The notes beneath the pieces are model-generated. The model was not told the DNA's origin, did not search any database, and saw only the letters and a program-made list of their open reading frames with translations. Both the position numbers and the translations under genes were made by a program. Positions 42,776-56,000 of a stretch of DNA of 64,000 bases are shown piece after piece. Every line of letters starts with the position of its first letter. The stretch's first letter is position 1. The stretch covers positions 87,719,278 to 87,783,277 of the forward strand of contig CM043967.1 in the NCBI GenBank assembly GCA_014529385.2, in the 5' to 3' direction. Origin of the DNA: Adiantum capillus-veneris (Eukaryota > Streptophyta > Polypodiopsida > Polypodiales > Pteridaceae).

Positions 42776-42839
<64 letters not shown>

Positions 42840-43375
42840 GTTTCACACACAACAAGGTGGGGATAGAGGTGGCATCAAAGATGTTTTCTTACAATGGGGA
42901 TTTGTGAAACTCCGCCTCTTTTGGAAGAGAGGGCGGGGGCAAAGAACTTCAAAGGTAACGTCTGCAGTAGGGGTAAACACTACTTTTATAATCGGACACT
43001 CAAGTGTCCTGTTTTTTCAACTTCCTGTCATAATTATTTGGTGAAGCTAGAAAAAAAATTCATAGATCACGTTTATATCTTAGGTCAGTTATGAGGCGAA
43101 CAACATAGCCAACTTTTAATTTTGCCAAAACTAATACAAAATTAAGATTATGATGATAAGTTTTAAGATGAAAAAATCATAAAGAATTAGTGAAATTTTA
43201 ACAAAATTTCCATAAAATAAATATAACTTCTCATCAAAATAAGATTTTGCATAGATTTCAAGGTGTATGGATAGGAAACAAACTTATTATAGCAAGAAAT
43301 CAAGCTTCATACCCATCAACTAAGAATTTTTTAAAGGTTTCAAACATAGGAATCTTGTAATTTAAGCTCATTTTC
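42080..43375. other. Spacer with one (GA)n tract
   Basis: No convincing gene. A GA dinucleotide run of about 30 units lies at 42779-42838. The remainder is AT-rich. The LTR of E3 starts at 43376. Confidence 0.5.
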
Positions 43376-44762
43376 TGTAATAGAAGTGGCCTATTAACTT
43401 GAGAGTAGCAAAAATTAGAGAGAGTACTTTTGTGAAATTACTTTGTGAGCATAGCCCGTGAACATAATTGATGGTAGCAACATAAATATAGGATTTAGTT
43501 AACTTGGCATTAACAATACTTTTGCAAGAGAGAGAGTTTGGAGAACATGACAACAGTTGAGGACCGGATTTATGTGGAGCCGGTCCCCCCTCCAATAGGC
43601 ATTTGTATTATAGTTTCTCCCATCAAGAGAGACTTGTTACAATATAATATTTGTGTTCCTTGTGACCTAAGTGATGCAATGAATATGGAAAGCTTCATAC
43701 ATCACGAGCATAACATAAACTTTGTGGAAAGCATTAACTATTCCAAGCCTTAGTTGAAGATGGAGAAGATGAAAAGCTTAAGCATGGAAGCATGGCTCTT
43801 GATTAGATTTGCATTCCATAGACAAGAGTGTTGGTGTAGGCTCTCAACCTCTCTAGTTACTTGGAGAAGGAGAGGGAGCTCTTGCACTTTGCACAATACA
43901 CAATGAGAGTGTAAAGGTGTGTGTGTGTGGTAAGTGTGGGAGAGTATATCCCTCAAGCAACCCCCTAGAATGCTTTGGTCAACCCCCCCTTGTAGCTCAT
44001 GCTTGAAGCTCATTGGACCCCTCCACGCGTAGCCAATCACAAGCAAGAGTCATACCAAGCAACAAGGGTAGCCTTGGGACAAGTGTCCCCATTTCCCCTT
44101 TGAGAGAGAGGGCTAACTAATTTATCATAAGACCCCTTGGGAGGCCAACCAATAGCTTTAGGCACACCATGAGGGTAACCTAGCTAGGGGCTGGACATGT
44201 GTCCTACTTGTCTCTTGGGCAAGGGGTGCCCTTTGGGAGACAGAGTGGTCAAGCAACCACCCCCCCTTCTTACATGGCTCGCCCCCTCCTTGTAGGGATT
44301 TGCTTTGAGTTTTGTGCCACCTCGAGCCCCTCAACCTTGGGCCTAGTTCTCACCACAAGCTTGGCCCTTAAGCCCCTCAAGATTGGGATGGGTTCCCACC
44401 TCAAGTAAATCCCTAGCATCTCAAGCATGACAAGCACCTCAAGCATCTCAAGCATCTTAATCATCATGCATTACAAGCACCTCAAGCATAGCCCGGGCTT
44501 ACCTAAGGTCAAAGGACTTTTAACTCTAACTATTGGAGATCTTCAATGAAGTTAACCCTAAGGTCATTATGCTCCATTGGTTAGCCTTGCTCTTTGATAG
44601 ACCACCTCTCATTTGGGCCCCTTTACCATTGGCCCCATGTTGAAATAGATCTATAAGAACATATTATATCCTAACGCTTGTTCCCGTTTATTCTCCCACA
44701 TAAAATGATTAGTTTAACATGAGAAAATCATTTGGGTTGGCTAGATATTAGATTTTATGACG
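43376..44762 (-). repeat. E3 3' LTR (left copy)
   Basis: 1387 bp, begins TGTAATAGAAG on the plus strand and ends ATGACG, where the other copy ends ATGACA. It contains short repeats of CATCTCAAGCATGACAAGCACCTC type near 44410-44490. Confidence 0.85.
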
Positions 44763-44782
44763 TTACCTCCCTCTTGAAATCA
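44763..44782 (-). promoter_or_regulatory. E3 polypurine tract
   Basis: On the minus strand TGATTTCAAGAGGGAGGTAA directly precedes the 3' LTR. Confidence 0.7.
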
Positions 44783-45119
44783 TAGTTGTCCTCGACTATG
44801 AGGTAGAAGAGATAAAGCCTTAGTCATTATTCAATCTTGCTTAGCGGGTAGAGGATCCATTTCACCCTACAACATCTTTCCAAGATGGATGACTAATCCA
44901 TTTGGTGCTTGGGAGACATAGTTTCTCTAAGCATGTTTTCTCTTTGGTCCATTTCATTGTCCCAAAGTAGAGTGACAAATTCTACTTGGTGTTTGAGAGA
45001 CGTCGTCATCACAAACATGATTCCAAGCATGTATACTATTTAAATTTGTGCACAATGAAAAAGAGAACTACTCTTATAAGACAAAACATGGGTCATTTAA
45101 AAGAAATTTGTATATTTGC

Positions 45120-46408
45120 TTACTCTAATGTATCATTGTAAGCATTGACAAGGTTCATATTATCCTTAAGTTGTATTCCTTGCATCCATCTAGCATCTTT
45201 AAAAGGATAGATTTTGAACTTAATAAGATACCATCGGATAATCTTACAATGTTGTAATATGTTGTCTTCATGCCGAAGGATAGCTTCCTGTTGTAGCACC
45301 TCTTCTTGGTCTTCAACTTTGGGAGGGTCTTCAATGATTGGTTCACTTGGTAGTTCTCCTTTGTAGGGCTTAAGTAGGCTCACATGAAAAGCATTGTGTA
45401 TGAGCCAATGGTTGGGAAACTTGAGTTGATAAGCCATTTCATTGATGGGCTTCAAGATTTAGAAAGGACCACAGTATCTTTTTGCTAGCTTAGCATAATA
45501 CTTTTGATGGCTCGTAGGATTTTTTCCCGTCGTTTGCCTCAATCAAGCCTTAGAAAACTTAAGTAAGACCCAATCATTTTCTTTGAGCGTTAAGGCCCTT
45601 CTGTGCTTGTCACAGCAGCATCTTTTTGCCTTTGTTGAGGGATGGATATAGCCTCCTTAATGTTCTGAAAAGATTCTTGTAGGTCACGGCTATACTCATC
45701 AGCAACAAAGGTCTTCCCATTTACTTTAAGTAGCAAGGGACTTTTAGGTCTTCCCTCAATTATTTCAAAAGGTGCTTTTGCCGTTGAAGTATGACACTAT
45801 TATTGTAGGCATACTCTACAAGTGGTAAGTACTTTTCCATTGTGAGCATTGATCTACTTCTGTAACATAAGTCTTTAGTAGATCGAGTATCGTAAGATTG
45901 ACTATTTCACTTTGGCCATCCGTTTGTGGGTGATAGGACGAAGAGAAATTCAATCTTGTTCCTAGATTTTCAAAGAGACCTTTCCAAAAATTAATGGTCA
46001 TTCTATGATCTCTATCTGACACGTCTGATGTTGGTAATCCATGGTGTTTGAAAATCTATTATATGAAGAGAGTTGCCATTTGGTGTGCCTTAATAGTCCT
46101 TTTGATAGGAATAAAGTATGCTTACTTGCTAAACCTGTCGACTACTGTCCATATTCTTGTATTCCCATGGATAGACTGGGGTAATCCATGGATATACTCT
46201 CCCAAGGTGAATTTGGGATAGGCAATGGCTGGAGTAATCCAGGTTGCTTTCCTCTATAATACTTGGTCTTTTGGCATACTACACATTTTGAAACATACTC
46301 TTGTATGTCCACTTTCATCGTAGGCCAATAGAAGTACGTTTCTACTCCTTGGAGAGTAGGTTGAACGCCACTATGCCCCACATAGGGAGGAGCATGGGAC
46401 TCATACAT
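45120..46408 (-). pseudogene. E3 integrase with C-terminal chromodomain, broken
   Basis: From 46408: HSGVQPTLQGVETYFYWPTM and CVVCQKTKYYRG (zinc-binding half). Then PNSPWESISMDYPSLSMGIQ with the first catalytic Asp, and DRDHRMTINFWKGLF with YHPQTDGQSE (second Asp and Glu, near 46010-45900). After broken frames, 45455-45120 gives the integrase end (HNAFHVSLLKPY) and a chromodomain (ILRHEDNILQHCKIIRWYLI ... DARWMQ). Chromodomains tether integration to histone marks. At least two frameshifts and several stops. Confidence 0.85.
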
Positions 46409-46659
46409 AACTTTCTCACGAAGGTAATGGGTAACACATAGGCTATTGCCGTGGAGAAGATAACCATCCTACAAGGTGAATGGTTCCTCTTTCTTCCCCA
46501 AAGCAAGGGCTGACATTATGTCTCTAAAATCACGGTCAGTAGCATACTCATCTATCATAGAAGATAGATCATTGTGAGTAGCTATAGACACCGCATTAAC
46601 TTTTGTGCATTAACCACTTGATTGTGCTTACCAGCAATGTGAGAAGTATGGAAATTAAA

Positions 46660-47830
46660 TTATGAAACAAAATTTGCCCACCTCATTTGTTTTTCAAAAA
46701 GCTTGGTTTGCATCATGAAATACTTGAGACTTTGGTGGTCGGTTCGTAGAATAAATGGAGTCCCCAATAAGTAGTGCTTCCATGTGTCTAGGATATGTAG
46801 AACAGCTATAATCTCTTTCCCATAAGTTCCCAAGATGCGTTCATCCGTATGGAGCCTTCGTCTCTTATATCCTATGGCATGCCCTTCTTGAAGCAAAACT
46901 ACTCCAAGGCAATCACCACAAGAATCACATTGTACCTCAAATGGCTTTGAGAGATCCGGAAGCATGAGGAATTATTGGGAGGTTAGCTTCTCTTTGAGTT
47001 TTTCAAAAGCATTTTGCTCCTTAGCAGTCCATAAACACTTAATGTTCTTCTTTGTTAAGTCATGTAATGGTCCTACTATTTGAGATAATTTTGCCATGAA
47101 GCGTCTACAATATGCACACATACCAATAAAGCTTCTTAGCTCATGTAGATTCCTTGAATTAGGCCATGCTTTTATTACCCCTAACTTTGATGGATCCATA
47201 CGGATACCATCTTGAGAGATAATATGACCTAAGTATTGAATCTCTTGAAGGAAAAATTCACTTTTCTTTTGGTTGAGGAAAAACTTGTTCTCCCATAATG
47301 CTTGAAAGATCACTTGGAGATGTTGCTTATGTTCCTCCAAAGACTTTGACTAGATGATGATGTCATCAAAGAACACTCCAGTGAATTTGCAGTAAGGTCT
47401 AAAGTTTTCTCCATTAGACGATTGAATGTAGCCGGTGCATTAGTCAAGCCAAAAGGCATGACTAGATATTCATAAAGACCAAACGTTGTGCAAAACACGG
47501 CCTTTAAGATATCTTCATCCACTATCCTTATTCGATGATAGCCACTTTCAAGGTCAATCTTGCTGAAGTAGGTGGAGCCTTGTAGCTTATCAAACAGATC
47601 TTCTACCGAGGCACGGAAAATTTGTTTTTGATAGTGATATGGTTTAGTGCTCAATAGTCCACACACATACAGTATGTACCATCTTTCTGTTGCACTAAAA
47701 GGACTGGAGAACAAAAGGGATTGTAGCTAGGCCTCACCATCCCTTTGTCAACCAATTCTTGTACTTGCCTCATCATCTCCTCTTGTTGAGCTTGAGATTG
47801 ATAAGGAGGATTGTTAGGCGGTGAGCTTCC
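46660..47830 (-). pseudogene. E3 reverse transcriptase and RNase H, broken
   Basis: From about 47830: [70 protein letters not shown], then in a shifted frame FFDDIII followed by a TAG (YxDD box near 47368). YLGHIISQDGIRMDPSK and RSFIGMCAYCRRF follow. RNase H: EVQCDSCGDCLGVVL, GKEIIAVLHILDTW, RTDHQSL. The first RNase H Asp is in QCDSC. Frameshifts lie near 47370 and 46970, and the TAG sits just after the catalytic box. Confidence 0.88.
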
Positions 47831-48570
47831 TAGTAGGAGCTCAATTCGATGGTCATCATCCCCTCGTTTTGGAGGTATGTCCATAGGGATATCATCGATG
47901 AACACATCTTGGAATCCTTTTAGAAAAATAGACAAGTCTAACTCTTCTTGATTCCTACCATTTACATTTGGTGAGACATTAGGATATTTTAGGGACTCTT
48001 TGACAAAAATCATGTACGTAGAAACTGAGCTCTTCATTGATTTATCAAAAGCAGGAGGATTTACAAGTGATATAGAACGACCACACTCACTAGCATCTAT
48101 ATACATGTTCTTTTGCCTGTGTGTGAAGTAGATTATCCTTTCAAGGAACTTCATGTTGGAAACCATGCAATCAAACCATGGTGCCACTAGAATAGCATCC
48201 TCATGTTGGAGAGGAGAGATGAAAAAGCCCTCTTTGTTGACATAGTTTTGGACATGGAGCCTCAACTTTCCAATCAAGGGAGTAAGGAGGCTTGCTGTCC
48301 CGTGAAAGTTGTGTCAGCCGTTACAATATCTCCCATCTCAAAAGCTTGAATGCCCAACTTGGTGTCCAACTCCGTTGATATGAAGTTGTGAGTAGAACCA
48401 GGGTCAAACAAGATGAAGGCATCATGCTCCCTTACCTTTCCCAAAGCATAGGAGAGAGATGATCCTTTGCAATGAGCATCCTCTTTTGGAGCTTCGAAGG
48501 TGGAAGATTTAGGAGTCTCATAGTATTTTTCTTTGGGCAAAAACGATAGCCATGTCCTTGCTCCCCGCAC
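47831..48570 (-). pseudogene. E3 retropepsin and linker to RT, broken
   Basis: The loop ILFDPGSTHNFIS (near 48390) is the DSGSTHNFI-type protease active site of chromoviruses with Pro in place of Ser/Thr. The rest of the protease and the linker (WFDCMVSNMKFLERIIYF, FQDVFIDDIP) follow in a shifted frame from 48277. Confidence 0.8.
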
Positions 48571-49803
48571 TTAAAACGCTTAAATTCCTTGAAAAATATT
48601 CAAGCTCTTCAGGAGGGAGTTTGTTTTTGCCTTTGTAAACTCCCTTCTCCTTGGACCTATTGTTGTTGTTGTTGGAAGTGCCTTGGGAAGAATTTTGGGC
48701 ATTGGTTTTTCCCTTTGCATCATTTTTGTCTTTGTTTTCCATGGGTTTGACATTCCGTCTAACCCCTTGTTGGAAATTGATGCATGAAGCAACTATGGTG
48801 TGATGGATTACTTCGGTGATAGAACCAGGCCATTGAGAGTTGACGTATTCGGTGAAAGATAATAGCCATGAGATGTAAATCCCAAAACTTGTCTACATAT
48901 TTGTGGATAGACTCATGAGAGAGAAGCTTCAAGCTGCACCATTCGATGAGCACTTTGTCCTTTGCATCTCTTGCAAGGAATTGATTCATGATGGAAACTC
49001 ATAGAATTTTCCATGTCTTTGGGGCTTCATCACTGCCACGAAGACTATCCCACCATTGAAGAGCCAATTTCTAGAAGCGCATAGCTACATGGCGTAGCTT
49101 GGATGACGTTTTGAAGCCCTCGTCTCCAAAGGCCGAACCAAATTATTGGATGAAGGCCAATACTTTGTCGGTGGCACCAAAGGTGCCATCATAGGTGAGA
49201 AAAGAGATACTCTTTCCTCCCTCTTTGAACTTCTTGAGATTTTGTGACCTTCCCCATGCAGGGTATGTTTTGTGATGTCCTCCCCCTCTTGTATTCTCTA
49301 GGAGAATAGCCATAGCTTTCATCGGAAGAGGAGGAAGGTGAACAAGAAAGAGACTAGGGTGACCTCTTTCTTGCCCTTTTATTTCTTTGTTTCCTCTCTA
49401 CCCTTTCGGAGTGACAAGCAGAAGGACTGTGTGTTGATATTTTCCTCTTGGGAGGAGTTGGCGATCGTCTAGACCGTCGTCTACGTGGAGCCACATCTTC
49501 AAAGGAACTTAAAGTTTCATTGATTTCTTGCTCTTTGGATTCCTCCTCTTGTACAGGAGAGAGTCTACTTTTGGGGGTCTCTTCAAGAGGCCTCCTAAGT
49601 TCTCTCTCCTCTTGGAGCAGAAGAGAAATCCCATAAGCACGAAGTTATTGAGTAACTTCACCTTGCAAAGCAGGGTTCCCCATAGCTTGCTGCAACCTAG
49701 TAACGAGATAATTGACAAACATGGGGGCATCATCATTAGCACCTTCATGTGCAAAATCAAATCTATCAATGATCATTCTACTCTCTTGGTTATTGTCAGC
49801 CAT
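48571..49803 (-). pseudogene. E3 gag with degenerate zinc knuckle, broken
   Basis: From an ATG at 49803 (MADNNQESRMIIDRFDFAHE) in several frames: the Retrotrans_gag-type core at 48989-48759 (FLARDAKDKVLIEWCSLKLL). A Lys/Asn-rich nucleocapsid follows with KCGEQGHGYRFC near 48560-48530, one knuckle whose first cysteine is lost. At least three frameshifts. The leader 49804-50199 upstream carries no gene. Confidence 0.7.
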
Positions 49804-50199
49804 GTTAACAAAAATTGTATACTTAGTGTATGCTTTGGCAATTCAAAACCTTAGTTGCCACTCCTCTTAGCCTTTGAAAATCGGCACTTAAGTATCTACA
49901 CCCACGGCTCAAAGTGGTTAATTATAGAGAGTAGTGGGGTGGGTCTAATACTGCATAATTATCGAGGGCTAGCTCCTTTTGAACTTCTTATGGCTCAATA
50001 ATGGTAAAGTTGTAGGCAAATCTAAAAAGACCCCATTATTAGGTCAAAGCTCCTAAGGTGTGCACCATATCCCACATAGTGGGTTCAACAAAACCGATAA
50101 TAGATCCAAGTCCCACTTACCCTAATATAATTCACAAAATCAACCATTTATAGGATACTTAAGGACTTCTCTTCTTAAGCAAGAACAGAGAAACCAAAT

Positions 50200-50211
50200 G
50201 CTCTGATACCA
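50200..50211 (-). promoter_or_regulatory. E3 primer binding site, initiator tRNA-Met
   Basis: On the minus strand TGGTATCAGAGC lies one base after the 5' LTR. It is the standard plant primer site. Confidence 0.9.
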
Positions 50212-50212
50212 A

Positions 50213-51751
50213 CGTAATCGAATTGGCCTATTAACTTAAGATAATTGGAAATTAGAGCGAGTACATTTATGAAATTACTTTGTGAGCATAGCGGGTGAAC
50301 ATAATTGATGATAGCAACATAAACATAGCATTTAGTTGACTTGGCATGAACAATACTTTTACAAGAGAGAGAGTTTAGAGAACATGGCAACAATTGAGGA
50401 CTGGATTTATGTGAAGCCGGTCCCCCTCCAATAGGGATTTGTATTATAGTTTCTCCCATCAAGAGACACTTGCTACAATACAATATTTGTGTTCCTTGTG
50501 ACCTAGGTGATGCAATGAAGATGGAAAACTTCATGCATCACGAGCATAACATAAACTTTGTGAAAAGCATTAACTATCCCAAGCCTCACTCCCAAGACCT
50601 CAAACACCTTCGAAGGTGGAGAGAACTAGCAGGAATGATGATAAGGAACAGGAAGAAGAAACATTTCATAGGGGAAAGAACTAGTTCCTCACTTATCATC
50701 ACTCTTGTTTCTAGCATACATAATAGCATAGTCATAAAGATGGAGAAGATAGCAAGCTTAATCATTGAAGCGTGGCTCTTGGTTGGATTTTCATTCCATA
50801 GCCAAGAGGGTTGGTGTAGGCTCTCAACCTCTCTAGTTACTTGGAGAAGGAGAGAACTCTTGCACTTTTCACAATACACAATGAGAGTGTGTGTGTGTGG
50901 TAAGTGTATGAGAGTATACCCCTCAAGCAACCCCCTAGCATGTTTTGGTTGACCCCCCCTTGTAGCTCATGCTTGAAGCTCATGGACTCTTCTAGGCCTA
51001 GCCAATCACAAGCAAGAGTCGTACCAAGCAACAAAGGTAGCCTTGGGACAAGTGTCCCACTTTTCCCTTTGAGAGAGAGAGAGAGAGAGAGCTTGATAAA
51101 TGCTAAAATAATTAATTAAATTAACTAATTTATCATTGGACCCCTTGGGAGGCCAACCAATAGGCTTTAGGCACACCATGAGGGTAACCTAGCTAAGGCC
51201 GGGCTTGAAATGTGTCCTACTTGCCTCTTGGACAAGGGGTGCCCTTTGGGAGAGAGAGTGGCCAACCAACCACCCCCCCTTCTTGCATGGTTCAACCCCT
51301 CCTTGTAGGGATTTTCTTTGACTTTTGTGCCACCTCAGCCCCTCAAGCTTGGGATGGGTTCCCACCTCAAGTACAGCCCTAGCATGTCAAGCATGACAAG
51401 CATCTCAATCATTAAGCATCTCAGTCATCAGGCATGACAAGCACCTCAGGCTTGGGCCGGGTTCCCACCTCAAACACAGCCCTAGCTTACCTAAGGTCAA
51501 AGGACTTTTAACACTAACTATTGGAGGTCTTCAATGAAGCTAACCCTAAGGTCTTTATGCTCCATTGGTTAGCCTTCCTCTTTGATAGACCATCCCTCAT
51601 TTGGGCCCCTTTACCATTGGCCCTGTGTTGAGATAGATCTATAAGCACATGTTTATATCCTAACCCTTGTTCCCGTTTATTCTCCCACATTAAATGATCA
51701 GTTTAATATGAGAAAATCATTTGGGTTGGTTACATATTAGCTTTTATGACA
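50213..51751 (-). repeat. E3 5' LTR (right copy)
   Basis: 1539 bp, begins CGTAATCG on the plus strand (TG mutated to CG) and ends ATGACA. It is longer than the left copy by a segment near 50585-50735. Confidence 0.85.
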
Positions 51752-52139
51752 TTTTAAAACTTTATAGCGCGTAACCTCTTGCAAAATCAACATTGCTATG
51801 AAAAACTAATGAAAGTGTGTATATAAATTTCCCAATTGTGTCCATGTGAGATATTTGTATACAAATAAGTGAAATGAATGAAAAATATCCAAAAGTGGAC
51901 TTTATTTTAAGGCAAATATTTGATAAATAAAAAATAAGAATCACATGTACAATTTTAGCGATATGACATAAATCAGCAAATGTGTCTTGTGTAACCATCA
52001 AATAGTATCACCTTACGTAATGGAGTTGTAGATCTAATATGGTCTCTACTTAAATTTATAAACATTGTATAGTTGACCACACAACTTTCTATATTTAATT
52101 CTAGCCACAACTTTCTTTTCCACGTGACAATTGCAAAAA
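51752..52139. other. AT-rich spacer between E3 and E4
   Basis: No gene, repeat unit or element end could be supported. Confidence 0.5.
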
Positions 52140-52930
52140 ATATGTGTTCACAGATATAGTTTCAGGAGCTTCGGATGAAGCTCTGGCTTTTTGACACCCT
52201 GGTGGCTTCCGCATTGCTCTAAAGAGTTCAGATATAGGGGGCCTCTTTGGACCATCATGGGAGGTCGACTCGCGCTGATGGATGGAGAGACATGGAGAAG
52301 CCTCTGGTCTCTATGATCTCGCGGCTTATTAGAGCCAAGGTGTAGACGGCTGAGATAGTTTCACTAGGTGGGAACACTCTCTTATGAGACAGGCAGTGAA
52401 TCAGTCAGTAATTACTACGGTAATTACCGTGGTAAATCCAAGGCATATTAAATAGGACCCATTACATTGTAATCGGGTTAGCATAATCATGAGCATAATC
52501 GGGTTAGCATTTTGGTGGCAATTGTACTTGAGTTGTCAATCATTGGCAGTTGTTGTCGGCTGTACTCTGTCTATCTTTCTGTTCATAAGCCACATCATAC
52601 TCATTGTAATCTTTCATTTGTAATTCCAATCACAACAGTATATTCCAGTTAGACTTACTCTGTACTCAGTACTCTGAATCTGAATCTGACTATCATTCTC
52701 AGTACATAGTCTGGTTCTTATTGCAGTGGATGTATTCCAGTTCAGTTTCCGTTCCTTTGTCCAGTCTACTGTCTGAACTAATACATCACCAGTAGCTGAA
52801 ATCTTCTAACACCCGAATTAGCTATCTCAAGAGATCAGTTCCAATTCCATTTCGGCGATCACGGTGGCTAGAGCTGAAGCTCATTTGACAAAAACACTCT
52901 TCTCCCAGTTGGAAGTTCTCAGCTACAGCA

Positions 52931-53092
52931 ATGGCACCCAAAACCATTCGTGGCCGGAAATCCACCATCTATGTTGATCCTATTCTTGAGGAGTCGAGAC
53001 GAGAATCTGACCCTAAGCAAGAGAGGGTAACTGACAGTGAAGCTCATGAGGAGCATAGTCAGGCTGATGAGACGCAGGACTCACATCATTCC
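52931..53092 (+). pseudogene. E4 gag, first part, cut by E5
   Basis: ATG 52931 starts MAPKTIRGRKSTIYVDPILE and runs 54 codons of charged sequence to the E5 insertion point. It joins in frame with 56457 onward: after removal of E5 and one target copy the frame reads straight on into SHSRHKRAEREARKAKSSRS. Confidence 0.7.
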
Positions 53093-56000
53093 TGTTGAAT
53101 TGAAGGGAGAGAGCGCATGTAGACGAGAGGAGAGAGAGATGACACCAACATGTACAAGCCCCAAAGTGTGTCCAATGACTACACGAGATGAGTTTATATA
53201 GAGGGGACCAGGGTGCTATATATAGCTCAACACCCCCACTCAAATGAAGGTCCCTAACTGTGGATGAAAAAACCCTTGGGGGATCAAGGGAAAAACCCAC
53301 AGCTCTATATATACCCACCGTTATATTAAAATATTTTAAATATACATTTACAATTTACAAGGAGCTACATCACTCCTGTTTTACAATCTGCCCTTTCAAG
53401 GGTCTTCTTATAATCCAATACATAGACGATTGAGCTACTGCAAATTCTTTGGTAGAGACACTTCAATATCCTTGATCCCTCGTACATACTGCTTGATGTG
53501 ATTTAAATTCTGTAAACAACATCAACTCAAGAAACATATCGAAATCTGAAGGTTAGAAATAATCACTCCACATTTTCCTTAGAGATGGTTCGCGACGCCT
53601 CTCTAGAGACGACAAATAAACAAACGTAATGCTGATGCAATCACATGTGCACACATGTAAACAATGTTGACATAAAATAAACATGATTGAATCATCTACC
53701 ATGGCATCATGTTCAACAAAACTAAGAAAAATTATGGAACAGTAACCATCATCATGGCTTCACGTCATGGCATCATGGTTCTCACCATGGCATTAGAGAC
53801 GCTTTTCAGAAAAAAATAAAAATAAAAATAAAAAGTTGTGGAACAATAATGATCATCATGGCTTCACGTTCCATGACATCATGGTTCTCGCCATGGTATT
53901 AGTGACGCTTTCAACGAATTGCGGAACAGTTTTTCGCATCATGGCTTCACGTAGCATGGCATCATGATTCTCACCATGGTATTAGTGACACTTTCAACAA
54001 ATTGCAAACAGTTTTTCTCATCATGTTCAACAAATCTAAGAAAAATTATGGAACAGCAACCATCATCATGGCTTCACGTAACATGGCATTAGAGAGGATT
54101 TCTTCAAATAAAATAAAAATTTGAAAATGATAATAACCATCATGGCTTTACATATAGCCATGACATCAGAGACACTAGTTTTGTGCAAAATCTACAAAAC
54201 CTCAAAACGAGGACTTGTCAGTAGATAATGGCTTGGTAAGAAGCTCCAACAATCTCTACATTGATGGTTCACATGAAAACCATCAGCATGTTAGTATACC
54301 ATTCTAAAATGGTCATTAAATTACGTGAAGTATTTTATGAAAAATCGTGACAAGATTAATAGCATGCATCAAGAACCAAAGCCAAGATGTGTAGGATTTT
54401 GAATGAATAAAACCACAATAGACAACGATCAAAATGATGCAAAACTTATTGCCAAACTGTGAATAACTCAGCTGCTGAGACATGGAGATACCATGAGTGT
54501 ATGACCTCTTAGTTAATATGAGCATCCCAAAACAGTGAAATAAATGAAGCTTAGTAAACAAAATCTTTTTCTTTGGTGAACATAAAGGGTAGTGCTAAAT
54601 ATGGCAAAGCGCTTATAGAGAAAGCGAGCAAAAACGCCTAAGACGCTATTTTTGAACTGCTATGACAGCTCTCGCTTTGGACATCGCAGCTTATTTATCG
54701 CCCTAAATATAGTAGGCGGATTAGCTTGTTCAAATTATGGCGATGAAAATAACGAGACGCATACGTACCTTTGCTGGTTAGGTACATATGCTGGTTACTG
54801 CCAATTGTCAAAAATAGGGACGCATGGGGCTTGTCGCCGTCATATTCACAAGACACAAATCAGGCGGTTTTGGCCATCGCTATGCAGTGGTAATATAATT
54901 GCTTCAAGTGTCCATGAACTAGCATCCAACATAGGCTACACCTACATTTAGATATTAAAACAGCCCGCGTTACGTCATCACGCTTCCCAGACACTACAGA
55001 GCTAACAGTTTTGCCTACATGCTGTTGGTGCCCACGGTAGCCATTGTCAAACGTGTAACAAAATTTTTTCACTCACAGCAACGATCTGCGTCTGCACCTT
55101 GGTTTGTGGAGAGAGAGAGAGAGAGATCCTCTTTGTGTCTTTACGCTCGTTTTGTGTAGAGCCAGAAGGCAGAACACTTCTGCGCCTTAATCCGAGTCTG
55201 CTTCACCGTCTTACAACTCTACCGCTTCAACTAATCCATGCTTGTGTGCTGCACCTTGCATGCTCCAACTCAAGCTGTTTCTCTTTCTCTCTACTGAAAC
55301 GTCAACCCCGTTGCAATTGTATGCACCTGCTTGCTTCTCTATGCTTCTTGGACCCGTCCTCATATATATTAGCGTTAGATTGCTACTTGAAAGCCACGTT
55401 AACCTCTGCAGCAGGTCTACCAAAACCACCAGCTAGCTATTATGAGCATCTAAAAGCAGGGGAGGTTGACGGGGCGGTGCCTAGTGGGCAAAGCAGTAGT
55501 AATAGTTGCTTTTCGCAACCGTTCTAAGAATAAAACGGACGATTGCCACTCTAAAAGCCTGCTCACAATAATACCTAAAATTACACCGTTCGACTTACAG
55601 TGTTCAGCGCTGCCTTTTAAAAATAGACAACCGCGGGTGCTAATCATATCAATAAAGGCCTGGGGTGCTAATTATATCACTAAGAGAAGCTTTCGCATAC
55701 ATGCAGTGCGCAGCCACACACATAAAGGCTCTGTCGCACTGAGAATCGGCAACACATATATGGAGGCGCACACAGCTAATCAAGAAGCAACTGCACTTCA
55801 AGCCACCGGACACGATGCCAGCCCTCTGACGCACTGAGAACAGTACGGAAGCACACATAATTTGCATAAGGAGCATATTGATACCAATCTACATCTCTTT
55901 CAATAGAATCATAAGCAGCGCAGTCACACAAGCTTTCTAGCTCTTCTTTCTTTGTTTCTATCATGCTCACAGATAATTACCCTGCATGCACTATAGCTTT

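Larger units (their letters stand above)
43376..51751 (-). mobile_element. E3: chromodomain Ty3/gypsy (chromovirus) LTR retrotransposon, old and decayed
   Basis: LTRs at 43376-44762 and 50213-51751. Flanking bases TTTTC and TTTTA give an approximate target duplication. The primer site TGGTATCAGAGC (initiator tRNA-Met) and the polypurine tract are both present on the minus strand. Domain order: gag, protease, RT, RNase H, integrase, chromodomain. Every coding block carries frameshifts or stops, and the LTRs differ by many substitutions and an indel of about 140 bp, so it is the oldest element here. Confidence 0.9.

Noticed and set aside
55099-55527. 142-codon open frame in the E5 interior
   Set aside because: No recognisable domain, and overlapping frames on the other strand are equally long. 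Not enough to call a gene.
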